From: Crocinitomicaceae bacterium
Lineage (GTDB): Bacteria > Bacteroidota > Bacteroidia > Flavobacteriales_D > Crocinitomicaceae
Length of the DNA: 45,256 bases
Direction of reading: 5' to 3'
Assembly: GCA_023262855.1 (NCBI GenBank)
Contig: JALQYQ010000060.1
Location: forward strand, 1-45,256
Of the stretch, positions 7,378 to 14,457 are shown piece by piece; positions within the stretch are counted from its first letter, which is position 1; each line of letters begins with the position of its first letter. A model generated the notes under the pieces. It saw nothing but the letters and a program-made list of their open reading frames with translations, was not told where the DNA came from and ran no database searches. The position numbers were made by a program, and so were the translations under genes.

Positions 7378-8213
7378 TTGATCGAAATAAAGAAAAGCGA
7401 ATAAATGTTCGCTCAACATGTAAACTTTTAGGGTATGCGCGCTCATCGTATTATAAGCAGCTAAAGCAAGCTCAGGCGAGAAGAAATAGTCATGCATGGA
7501 TCCTGAATGAAGTTTATTCTATTCGACAAGACATGCCAAAGGTTGGAGGAAAGAAGCTTCATTATTTACTGCGCAAGACACTTTTAAAATCAGGAAACAC
7601 GGAACTGGGGAGAGATCGTTTGTTTGATCTACTAAGAGAAAATAGTTTACTTGTTGAACGTAAAAGAAAGTATGCAGTGACAACCAATAGTAATCATCCT
7701 TTTAAAGTTTACAAAAACTTGATTTTGTCCGAGGTAATTACTCATTCTAATCAGGTTTGGGTAAGTGACATCACGTATATAAAAACCAAGAGTGGGTTTA
7801 GTTATTTATCCTTGATTACGGATTTATACAGTAGGAAAATAGTCGGTTATCACGCAAGTAATAGTTTGGAATTAACAGGATGTGTTAAAGCGTTGAAAAT
7901 GGCTTTGAAAAAAGGAAAACCAGGAATCCATCATTCAGATAGAGGAAGTCAATATTGCTCGCATCAATACACCAAACTACTGAAAAAGAATGGTGCGAAA
8001 ATCAGTATGACTGAAAATGGAAATTGCTACGAAAACGCTGTTGCTGAGAGAATGAATGGAATCCTTAAGCAAGAGTTCAATCTAAACGCTATATTTGTTG
8101 ATCTCAAACATGTTAGAAAAGCGGTTGATCAGGCTGTTAAGGTTTATAACACAAAACGTCCAAACTGGGCAATTAAATTTAAAACCCCCGATCAAATGTA
8201 TCTAGCAGCATAA
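7362..8213 (+). CDS. IS3-family transposase OrfB (DDE integrase catalytic part)
   Basis: This frame is -1 relative to orfA and open from the frameshift site to TAA at 8213. An internal ATG at 7533 exists, but the preceding codons (INVRSTCKLLGYARSSYYKQ) match the HTH_21 region of IS3 OrfB, so the whole frame is expected to be read as an OrfAB fusion. The rve catalytic domain shows all three acidic residues: D in WVSDITYIKT, D in HHSDRGSQY, and E in NAVAERMNGILKQEF. There are exactly 35 residues between the second D and the E, the usual D-D-(35)-E spacing. No stop or frameshift is seen, so catalysis should be preserved. Confidence 0.92.
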   Translation, partial: AWRKIVDRNKEKRINVRSTCKLLGYARSSYYKQLKQAQARRNSHAWILNEVYSIRQDMPKVGGKKLHYLLRKTLLKSGNTELGRDRLFDLLRENSLLVERKRKYAVTTNSNHPFKVYKNLILSEVITHSNQVWVSDITYIKTKSGFSYLSLITDLYSRKIVGYHASNSLELTGCVKALKMALKKGKPGIHHSDRGSQYCSHQYTKLLKKNGAKISMTENGNCYENAVAERMNGILKQEFNLNAIFVDLKHVRKAVDQAVKVYNTKRPNWAIKFKTPDQMYLAA

Positions 8214-8235
8214 AGATAGAAGTTAGAATAACAAT

Positions 8236-8256
8236 GTGTCTACTTATATCAGGACA
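8236..8256 (-). repeat. Right terminal inverted repeat of the IS3 element
   Basis: Read on the minus strand it begins TGTCCTGA and ends AAGTAGACAC, matching the left end with a one-base gap. TGA lies directly outside, at 8257-8259. Confidence 0.7.
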
Positions 8257-8275
8257 TGACACATGACATTCGTGT

Positions 8276-8315
8276 CTAGTATCTAATCACTAGTTTCTAG
8301 TCATTAGTCACTAGG
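8276..8315. repeat. CTAATCACTAG-type intergenic repeat, copy 1
   Basis: Degenerate tandem units of about 14 bp (CTAGTATCTAATCA, CTAGTTTCTAGTCA, then TTAGTCACTAG) share long words with 28021-28050. It overlaps the 3' end of the DUF4173 gene. Confidence 0.6.
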
Positions 8316-9859
8316 TCATACGCCTGCGCTTCCGCCATATTCCATTCCAACCAACCTTTGGCTTCCCATTTTTTTATAAAAGCCATTTTTCTATACTTGA
8401 TGGTGTTGACATATTGAAGTGGATCCAAATACACACGTTTGTAATAACTGAAAGAACCGCCTACACTCGATTCATCGGAACTTCCAAACGAACTTTTACT
8501 GAAGCGTTCCATTTGGCGTTGATCCATGGTTCGAACTTTTTCCAAGGGTTGATCCAAATAGGGAAGTGCGCTATCCGCTAATGTCGCCAAATAGTTGAGG
8601 TGAACGAATGATGAATTGGATTTGCTGAAATTGTAGTAGGCAATAATACGATCCCAATTGAATGCCGAAGAAATAACTAAAACGATCAACAGCGCATTGG
8701 CATTCGTTCGTATCATAAAATAAGCTGAACGAACTTTTGATATTTTTAAAAACACTGTGAAAAGGGCAAACAAACAAAGCAGTAGAAAAAAGACAATTGC
8801 AATGCGTTTGTAGGCCAGCGCATAATATTGAATATAATACCAATTGCGAATTCCGACCGAAACAACTAAAATGGCATTTTGAAAAATCCAGATGTAACTC
8901 AAGCGTTTTAATAGTGCATTTTTAGGATAAAAATTTAAGTTCTTGCGGAAGAAATACAAGACCAAAATCATTGAAACAAGAATGGAAATCAATAACAAAT
9001 ACGTTCCTTGATGCACGAAATCTTTTAAATATTGACCTTCCCATTTGAAGTTAAACCAGACATAGGAAATATCCATGATGTTTAAGAACAACAGCAATGC
9101 ATTTAAGGATAAAAATAAGAACACAGCCGCTCTGTATTCATTCACAAGTGAAAGCAAACGGAAAATGCTGTTTTTGCGAACTTTTTTGCGGAATAATAGA
9201 TCCGTATGTGCATTGTCGCGCTCAATAGCTGTTTGATTTTTCCGTCTTATGAAAAAGAAACTGCCCAACATAATTCCAAAAATGAGGACAAGCATTGCAT
9301 TGATTTCCAAATAATTCAATAAGGTGATGATGAATTGTCCCAATTGATCAAAGAACCAAGAAAAGTAAGCCCCAAACTTTGGGTTCGAAGCACTGTAAAT
9401 ACTGATGAAGACCAAAATGATAATAAGTGGAATTAAGAAAATTCTGATGCGACGAAAACGAAAAGAGAAACGGGAATTGCGCTTGTTTTTGAGGCTAATT
9501 TCCTTTGGGAAAAGTCCTTGAGCAATAACAAACGTAGAAACTGAATTTAACGAAACGTAGGCAAGCGAGCGAATTTCTGGTGCAGCAATACTTCCAACCA
9601 ACAAAAAGAAGCTGAGGAAATTAACGAAAAAGCTCAAGGTAGAATGGTGAAGTACCGTAAAGATTGCAGTTAATACAACCGCCGAAAAACCTAATAAGTG
9701 TAATTTGTTCTTAAGGTTCACGGCTCGATCAACAACTAGCCAAGAGAGAATTAGGATTTCATAAATGAGTAAATTGAGTCCCAATGCTTGTTTGTAGAAG
9801 AGTAGGGTAAACACAATGGCGCTCGCAACAACTAGCCATCCAACTTTTAATGATTTCAT
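8297..9859 (-). CDS. DUF4173 polytopic membrane protein
   Basis: This 520-residue protein has about a dozen hydrophobic helices across residues 1-420 (WLVVASAIVFTLLFY, FLIPLIIILVFISIY, MLVLIFGIMLGSFFFI, AVFLFLSLNALLLFL and others). A soluble C-terminal part of about 100 residues ends near KWEAKGWLEWNMAEAQAYD. The layout and the central NPKFGAYFSWFFDQLGQF region match DUF4173, a Bacteroidota membrane family of unknown function often found near two-component systems. Here its neighbours are an IS element and a secreted coiled-coil protein. The last residues (LVTND) and the stop codon are encoded inside a dispersed repeat, so the natural C-terminus may have been altered. Confidence 0.8.
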   Translation of the reverse strand: MKSLKVGWLVVASAIVFTLLFYKQALGLNLLIYEILILSWLVVDRAVNLKNKLHLLGFSAVVLTAIFTVLHHSTLSFFVNFLSFFLLVGSIAAPEIRSLAYVSLNSVSTFVIAQGLFPKEISLKNKRNSRFSFRFRRIRIFLIPLIIILVFISIYSASNPKFGAYFSWFFDQLGQFIITLLNYLEINAMLVLIFGIMLGSFFFIRRKNQTAIERDNAHTDLLFRKKVRKNSIFRLLSLVNEYRAAVFLFLSLNALLLFLNIMDISYVWFNFKWEGQYLKDFVHQGTYLLLISILVSMILVLYFFRKNLNFYPKNALLKRLSYIWIFQNAILVVSVGIRNWYYIQYYALAYKRIAIVFFLLLCLFALFTVFLKISKVRSAYFMIRTNANALLIVLVISSAFNWDRIIAYYNFSKSNSSFVHLNYLATLADSALPYLDQPLEKVRTMDQRQMERFSKSSFGSSDESSVGGSFSYYKRVYLDPLQYVNTIKYRKMAFIKKWEAKGWLEWNMAEAQAYDLVTND

Positions 9860-9896
9860 ATGTTTTTAATTTGTTTTTCAACGGTCATACGGAATC

Positions 9897-9948
9897 GCAA
9901 AACGAAATTATTTTATTTTCAATTGCCTCGAATTTTTTTTCGTTTTGC
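9897..9948. repeat. Inverted repeat in the DUF4173 upstream region
   Basis: Arms GCAAAACGAAA (9897-9907) and TTTCGTTTTGC (9938-9948) are perfectly complementary over 11 bp with a 30-bp spacer. They lie 38-89 bp upstream of the DUF4173 start. They could form a long-looped structure or be paired protein sites; no family is recognised. Confidence 0.5.
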
Positions 9949-10033
9949 TTATTTCATACGTTTGTTTTTTGCAGAACGACCAAAAAATAGCAATCGTATT
10001 GGATGGAATGGATTTTAAGATTTATTGGGAAAT

Positions 10034-10075
10034 AAAAAAGCGGTTAACTGATGAATCAATTAACCGCTTTTCCAT
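10034..10075 (-). terminator. Strong bidirectional terminator
   Basis: Perfect 12-bp arms, AAAAGCGGTTAA (10036-10047) and TTAACCGCTTTT (10060-10071), enclose a 12-base loop. On the minus strand the hairpin is followed by TTTTTTATTT. It ends the secreted coiled-coil gene whose stop is at 10091. Confidence 0.85.
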
Positions 10076-10090
10076 TTAAAATGAATAAGC

Positions 10091-11380
10091 TTATTCTTTT
10101 TTACGCGCTGCAATTTCTTTATCCAGTTGTTCGATTGCAACTTGTAATTCAGCTACTTCTTTTTCAAGTTGTGCTTTTTTCTCTGGTCTCAACAAGGCTG
10201 CTTTTGCGTTTAAACTTACTTTGCGATTTGTCAACATGGAATTGTAGCGAATGTTTAATTTATGTAAACTCACCAAACTCATAGCTGACATTTCATCAGC
10301 ACTCGCAATGGAAAACTCTTCTTCTTCCTCTTCTTTGGCGTTCTCCTCCTTTGAAGATTCTTTTTTCTCTTCTTTTTGTTCCTTCGCTTCTGTTTCCTTC
10401 TTTTCTGTTTCTTTCGCTTCTTTTTCTGTTGATTTAATTTCTTCATTTTTCTTTTCAGCTGGCGGAAGATTTTTTTGCTCCTGAACAGCCATTCCTCCGA
10501 ACATTTTCCCAGCTTTTTGATCAGCTTTCAACTGATCTTCTTCTGCTTTTAAAGCATCTTCTCGTTCATTGAATCCAGTTTTTTCTGCTTTATTTAAAGG
10601 CATGTTTCCTTTGGCAATCATCGCATTTGTTTTTTCAAGTTTCACTTGATTCATATCGCGATCTATCTCTAATAAACGGATCTCGTAATTTAAATCGCTT
10701 TCTTCTTTTGAACCAGCTGTCACAGTCGAACGTTCTTTTTTCTTTTTGTCAATTTTCGCTGAAAGATTCGCTATTTTGTTCTCGTACATGGCTTTCGAAT
10801 TCTGCATTCCTTGCGCTTGAGTTGCAGCTAAATCGGCCGCTTCTTGTTTACGCTCCGCTTCTTCACGCGCTAACTTTTCTTCAGTCGTTTCTTCTTTAGC
10901 AACTGGGGCAGCAGTTGTTGAATTAGAAGACGATGACGAAGCATTTGAACTATTCGAAGAACTTGAAGAGAAAGATGATTTCATACAATCATTTAATGTT
11001 AATCCCCAAGCAGCTTCCATCATTGAAACGGGCATCCCAGTTTCTTGCAACAACGGTTCGAAATCGAATTTACATTCACCATTATCTTTCAGGGTGATAT
11101 AACCATTAACATCCCATTTCTTTTCTCCATTTGGAGTTGTTTTAATTCCGCTGGCATTGATGCTTAATGAAATTAATTTCACGGAACTAAATTCAACATA
11201 ACCCTTATCATCCGTTTTTCCTTTCGCTAAAGGAACGTCACCATTTTTGATCGTAACATCCCAAAAACACAAAGGAGCACCTTTGTAAGTGAACGTCATT
11301 TTAACATTCATTGTTTGTTGGGAAAAACTAGCAAGTGTGGTTAAAAGGAAGAGGCTAAACAGAAAAACAGATTGTTTCAT
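10091..11380 (-). CDS. Secreted modular protein with Ser-rich linker and Lys/Glu-rich coiled coil
   Basis: This 429-residue protein starts with a signal peptide (MKQSVFLFSLFLLTTLASFSQQ). Residues about 22-115 look like a small beta-sandwich (MTFTYKGAPLCFWDVTIKNG, GKTDDKGYVEFSSVKL). A linker of almost pure Ser, Asn and Ala follows (about 140-165), then charged coiled-coil stretches (EEKLAREEAERKQEAADLAA, KIANLSAKIDKKKKERS). A highly acidic and basic low-complexity tract (KEAKETEKKETEAKEQKEEK) and a final coiled coil complete it. No enzyme motif is visible. It could be a periplasmic or cell-surface scaffold. A strong terminator follows. The low-complexity parts make distant homology claims unsafe. 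Confidence 0.7.
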   Translation of the reverse strand: MKQSVFLFSLFLLTTLASFSQQTMNVKMTFTYKGAPLCFWDVTIKNGDVPLAKGKTDDKGYVEFSSVKLISLSINASGIKTTPNGEKKWDVNGYITLKDNGECKFDFEPLLQETGMPVSMMEAAWGLTLNDCMKSSFSSSSSNSSNASSSSSNSTTAAPVAKEETTEEKLAREEAERKQEAADLAATQAQGMQNSKAMYENKIANLSAKIDKKKKERSTVTAGSKEESDLNYEIRLLEIDRDMNQVKLEKTNAMIAKGNMPLNKAEKTGFNEREDALKAEEDQLKADQKAGKMFGGMAVQEQKNLPPAEKKNEEIKSTEKEAKETEKKETEAKEQKEEKKESSKEENAKEEEEEEFSIASADEMSAMSLVSLHKLNIRYNSMLTNRKVSLNAKAALLRPEKKAQLEKEVAELQVAIEQLDKEIAARKKE

Positions 11381-11501
11381 AGTCGATAATTTTCAATTTA
11401 AAGGTCTAATTTACATTATTTTGTTGGTTGGATTTAAGAGAAATTAACAGATGAGTGCAAACAATACCTTTATTGAAGCGTTTGATACTAAAATTGATTT
11501 C

Positions 11502-12143
11502 ATGAAAACTACGATTTATTCCCTATTGAGTTCACTTCTCTTTTTAACTATTTCAATGAGCTCATGTGCAAACAATTCAACGTCATTCATTCAAAATGAT
11601 GTCAAAAAAGGAAAAGTTGCAAATGATACCATTACACTTGGTGGTGGCTGTTATTGGTGCGTTGAAGCAGTTTATGAACGTTTGGATGGAGTAGTGGATG
11701 TTTATTCAGGTTTCTCTGGAGGTTCAATTGAAAATCCAACGTATGAACAAGTTTGTACGGGAACAACAGGTCATGCGGAAGTTGTTCAAATTGCGTTTGA
11801 CTCAACGATTACATCCGTTAAAAATATTTTGGAAGTCTTTTTTGTGGTACATGATCCAACAACATTGAACAAACAAGGGCATGATGTCGGAACACAATAC
11901 CGTTCAGTGATTTTTTACCATTCTGACGCACAAAAAGCGATAGCGAAAGAAGTAATCACTGCTTTAGAAAAAGAACAAGTATTCAATGCTCCAATCGTCA
12001 CGGCTGTTCAACCAATGACAGTTTTTTATGAAGCGGAAGATTACCACCAAGATTATTACGAGAAAAATCCAGATCAATCTTATTGTCAATTAGTAGTGCG
12101 ACCAAAAGTTGAAAAATTCGAAAAGGTTTTTGGAAAACACTAA
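11502..12143 (+). CDS. msrA: Peptide-methionine (S)-S-oxide reductase, lipid-anchored
   Basis: It reduces methionine-S-sulfoxide in proteins back to methionine, using a catalytic cysteine and a resolving thiol. The family signature GGCYWCVEA carries the catalytic Cys at residue 50 from ATG 11502. The downstream motifs GTTGHAEVV, HDPTTLNKQGHDVGTQYRS and EDYHQDYY are all present. I chose ATG 11502 because it starts a lipoprotein signal (MKTTIYSLLSSLLFLTISMS) with the acylated Cys at residue 22. The frame extends upstream to 11451 without benefit. The lipid anchor implies work in the periplasm, repairing oxidised envelope proteins. Its stop overlaps the stop of the convergent FISUMP gene by four bases. 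Confidence 0.93.
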   Translation: MKTTIYSLLSSLLFLTISMSSCANNSTSFIQNDVKKGKVANDTITLGGGCYWCVEAVYERLDGVVDVYSGFSGGSIENPTYEQVCTGTTGHAEVVQIAFDSTITSVKNILEVFFVVHDPTTLNKQGHDVGTQYRSVIFYHSDAQKAIAKEVITALEKEQVFNAPIVTAVQPMTVFYEAEDYHQDYYEKNPDQSYCQLVVRPKVEKFEKVFGKH

Positions 12144-13204
12144 TTTTTCAAACAGCGAACAGCAAATCCTTGAGCTTTTAGAGGTAATTCATGTAAGTGT
12201 AAATCAGTACTGAAGTGATGGATAATGATGGCTTTTTCGTTTGAATTGGTTTTCATCCAATACGCTAATTGATCACCTCTTCCAAGAAATTGCTTGTCTG
12301 ACAAATAAGACAATGGAACCGCATTGAAGCCCAATTGATTTGTTCCGTTTCCACTTTTTAAACCAGTTGAAACGAAGCCGGTTCCTTGGCATAAGTTACA
12401 CGTGTTTACAGAATCTTCCGACATTGTATGTGGGCATAGAACCTGCTGTTCAAAATCGCCCCATCCGCTCGTGCTTTTGATGGTTTGACCAATTGTAGGT
12501 CCAGCAAATTGTATCAATTTATTCCAGTCTTCCTCTGTTGAAATATGCCAACCATTTGGTGCAAGTCCGCGTTCATCTTGAATCGCATACCAATTATACA
12601 GTTTCGACGATTTATTGGTTGAAGTGGTGTCAAAATTAGGATAACACCACATTGCTTTTTTGTTGGCATAAGCATTTTCCCATTCTTCTAATGACAATGC
12701 TTGCGATAAAGTATCACCGTTGCTGAAGGTAAATACATTTAGATTCTGTGTCATCCATTGTTGTGTCCCGATTCGAACACTAATGTAAAAGTTTGCTGGA
12801 GCAGATTCATGCACCGCATAAGACTGAACAATCGAATCTGATTTTGTCCCTTGTAAGGTTTTTATTGTTTTATTTTTTGATTGAATGATTAAGGAATTCA
12901 AACTATCAATTTGATGATACAAGCGTTTTTCCTCAGCAGCATCAAGCGATGAAAGATAAGCCAATTGACTCAGTTTTTGCTCTAATAATTGAATGGCGTT
13001 TTGCTGTTGGCGTTGCTCTAAATCTGCTTTTTTTTGCAGTTCATCTTTGTCATACGTGACTTTCTTAAGTGTCAATTCTTGCTCAAAATTGAGGCGTTTT
13101 AAACTATCAATTTGTTTTGTCAGCAGGTCAATTTGCTCTTGTTTGCTTTGTCCAAAACAAGCAGAAACAATTATCAAAAAAGAAAAACTTAAAAGTTTAT
13201 TCAT
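12140..13204 (-). CDS. Exported coiled-coil FISUMP-domain protein
   Basis: The 354-residue protein has a signal peptide (MNKLLSFSFLIIVSACFGQS); the VSAC segment could also be a lipobox. A coiled coil covers about residues 20-110 (QEQIDLLTKQIDSLKRL and so on). The C-terminal region from about residue 140 is a FISUMP (Fibrobacter succinogenes major paralogous) domain: IGTQQWMTQNLNV, KLYNWYAI, GLAPNGWHISTEEDWNKL and the final GFAVRCLKN are hallmarks. The domain is common in exported Bacteroidota proteins and has no established enzyme activity. Unusual is an insertion near residues 257-280 with CNLCQGTGF, like a DnaJ-type zinc-finger half motif. Confidence 0.85.
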   Translation of the reverse strand: MNKLLSFSFLIIVSACFGQSKQEQIDLLTKQIDSLKRLNFEQELTLKKVTYDKDELQKKADLEQRQQQNAIQLLEQKLSQLAYLSSLDAAEEKRLYHQIDSLNSLIIQSKNKTIKTLQGTKSDSIVQSYAVHESAPANFYISVRIGTQQWMTQNLNVFTFSNGDTLSQALSLEEWENAYANKKAMWCYPNFDTTSTNKSSKLYNWYAIQDERGLAPNGWHISTEEDWNKLIQFAGPTIGQTIKSTSGWGDFEQQVLCPHTMSEDSVNTCNLCQGTGFVSTGLKSGNGTNQLGFNAVPLSYLSDKQFLGRGDQLAYWMKTNSNEKAIIIHHFSTDLHLHELPLKAQGFAVRCLKN

Positions 13205-13363
13205 GTTTATCAGTTATTATGGACGATTTCTAAGAAATACATCCTTGTAAAACATTGAAACATGATTATCTGAGTGGTTCGACTAAGTAGTAGACAATAG
13301 TAAATATAAAAAAATCCAATTTGAAATGAAAAAGGATTTTATCTTTATCCAAGAATTTAAGTC

Positions 13364-13753
13364 ATGCCAAGAGAAGATTTAGTAGAAGTTGAAGTACCAT
13401 CGGTTGAAACGAAAAATGAAATCAAACCGTTGATTCAAGAGGAAAAACAAACGGTTGTTCATTGTTCTATGCCTTGTCAGATTGGAATGGGAGCGAGAAT
13501 TTGGAAATCTACTTATTTGATTACCGATGGAGGAACAAAGATACCTTTATTGTTTTGGGATGGGATAAGTCAAGCGCCTTATTGGACAATCATTGAACAC
13601 AATGGCTTTTTTAAGTTCACCTTATTTTTTGGAGGCTTACCTAACGATTGCAAAACATTTACTTTAAAAGAGGAAATTCCAGAACCCGGTGGATTTGAAG
13701 TAAAAGGAATACGCAGAAATAAATCGGATGTATATCGTGTGACGGTATTTTAA
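13364..13753 (+). CDS. Hypothetical protein
   Basis: This 129-residue protein has no signal peptide or membrane segment. The first 35 residues are acidic and polar (EDLVEVEVPSVETKNEIKPL). The rest looks like a compact beta domain with two cysteines close together (VVHCSMPCQIGMGARIWKST) and aromatic strands (YWTIIEHNGFFKFTLFFGG). The two Cys residues (CSMPC) could bind metal or form a disulfide. I do not recognise the family. It is divergent from the FISUMP gene and 56 bp upstream of the GldM-C-like gene on the same strand, so the two may be co-transcribed. Confidence 0.6.
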   Translation: MPREDLVEVEVPSVETKNEIKPLIQEEKQTVVHCSMPCQIGMGARIWKSTYLITDGGTKIPLLFWDGISQAPYWTIIEHNGFFKFTLFFGGLPNDCKTFTLKEEIPEPGGFEVKGIRRNKSDVYRVTVF

Positions 13754-13809
13754 AGGTTAAATATTTCTGTGACTTTTTATAGCTTCTACATTTTGGAAGA
13801 AAAAAGTTA

Positions 13810-14421
13810 ATGAAATTTCTTGCAGTAGTTTTCCTATTTCTAACGTTTCATATCAACGCTCAATCTAGTTATTTAGTCCCTTGTATTTTGAGTAAAACCG
13901 TTTATGCGGATTTTCCAACTCGACTTTCGTTTTACTGTGATACGTGCGCCATGAATTATCAATTTTCAGTTTGGAATGGAACAATTATTCAAAAAGACAG
14001 TTTCTTTTATTTACTACCAAATGAACATGTGTTAAAATGCATGGTACAAGTGATTGACAAGAAAAAACGACGCTTACTTGGAACGTATAATTTGGATGTC
14101 ATTCCTTTGCCAGAACCTTCGGTTTATATTGATACAATTAGAAGTGGAAATAACTTGAGCCATTTACCGTCAAATGTCAGTGTTGGAATTTCGGGTCTTA
14201 CAAGTGGTGAAATAGTTCAATTTAAGTTGTTGAGTTTTCAGCTATTCATTGAAGGATTAACACCTGCTTGGGTTACCCAAGGTGAATTCATCGAGGAAAA
14301 GGAGCGGAATCAAATTGCTGAAAAACAAAAGGATGGAAAGCAGACCAAAGTTAATGTCATCTGCCAATTTATTGATCACAAAAATCGCATTCGGAATATT
14401 GGAGGTTGGTTTTATATATGA
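13810..14421 (+). CDS. Exported protein resembling the GldM C-terminal domain
   Basis: This 203-residue protein has a signal peptide (MKFLAVVFLFLTFHINAQSS). The C-terminal half carries features that resemble the last domain of the gliding/type IX secretion protein GldM: LPEPSVYIDTIRSGNNLS, then FKLLSFQLFIEG, then a closing strand. GldM itself is a periplasmic rotor-arm subunit of about 500 residues with an N-terminal membrane helix; this protein has only a secretable stand-alone version. It could be a periplasmic partner or a paralogue reused elsewhere. No other gliding or secretion gene (gldK, gldL, gldN) is nearby. The assignment rests on motif likeness only. Confidence 0.55.
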   Translation: MKFLAVVFLFLTFHINAQSSYLVPCILSKTVYADFPTRLSFYCDTCAMNYQFSVWNGTIIQKDSFFYLLPNEHVLKCMVQVIDKKKRRLLGTYNLDVIPLPEPSVYIDTIRSGNNLSHLPSNVSVGISGLTSGEIVQFKLLSFQLFIEGLTPAWVTQGEFIEEKERNQIAEKQKDGKQTKVNVICQFIDHKNRIRNIGGWFYI

Positions 14422-14449
14422 ACGAACTCCACGAGAATGAAGTTCGTTC
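14420..14449. terminator. Hairpin between convergent genes
   Basis: Perfect arms GAACGAACT (14420-14428) and AGTTCGTTC (14441-14449) with a 12-base loop lie between the stops of the GldM-C-like gene and the efflux pump gene. There is no long T-run on either strand, so termination strength is uncertain. Confidence 0.45.
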
Positions 14450-14457
14450 GATACTTG

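Larger units (their letters stand above)
6977..8256 (+). mobile_element. IS3-family insertion sequence, apparently intact
   Basis: The 1280-bp element carries overlapping orfA and orfB in the IS3 arrangement. The left terminal inverted repeat is 6977-6998 (CGTCCTGA...AAGTAGACAC). The right is 8236-8256, reading TGTCCTGA...AAGTAGACAC on the minus strand. They match along their length except for the first base, two T/A differences and a one-base gap in the A-rich centre. The trinucleotide TGA occurs directly outside both ends (6974-6976 and 8257-8259), a plausible 3-bp target duplication. The right end finishes in CA as expected, while the left end shows CG rather than TG. Both frames, the frameshift site and the DDE triad are intact, so it may be active. 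Confidence 0.85.

Noticed and set aside
10051-10899. Open frames on the plus strand opposite the secreted coiled-coil gene
   Set aside because: They are antisense shadows of a low-complexity Lys/Glu/Ser-rich gene and give Ser/Phe-rich nonsense without a family likeness.
13313-13340. AAAATCC...GGATTTT hairpin as a terminator
   Set aside because: It lies in a divergent intergenic region with no gene end facing it, and the loop is long.
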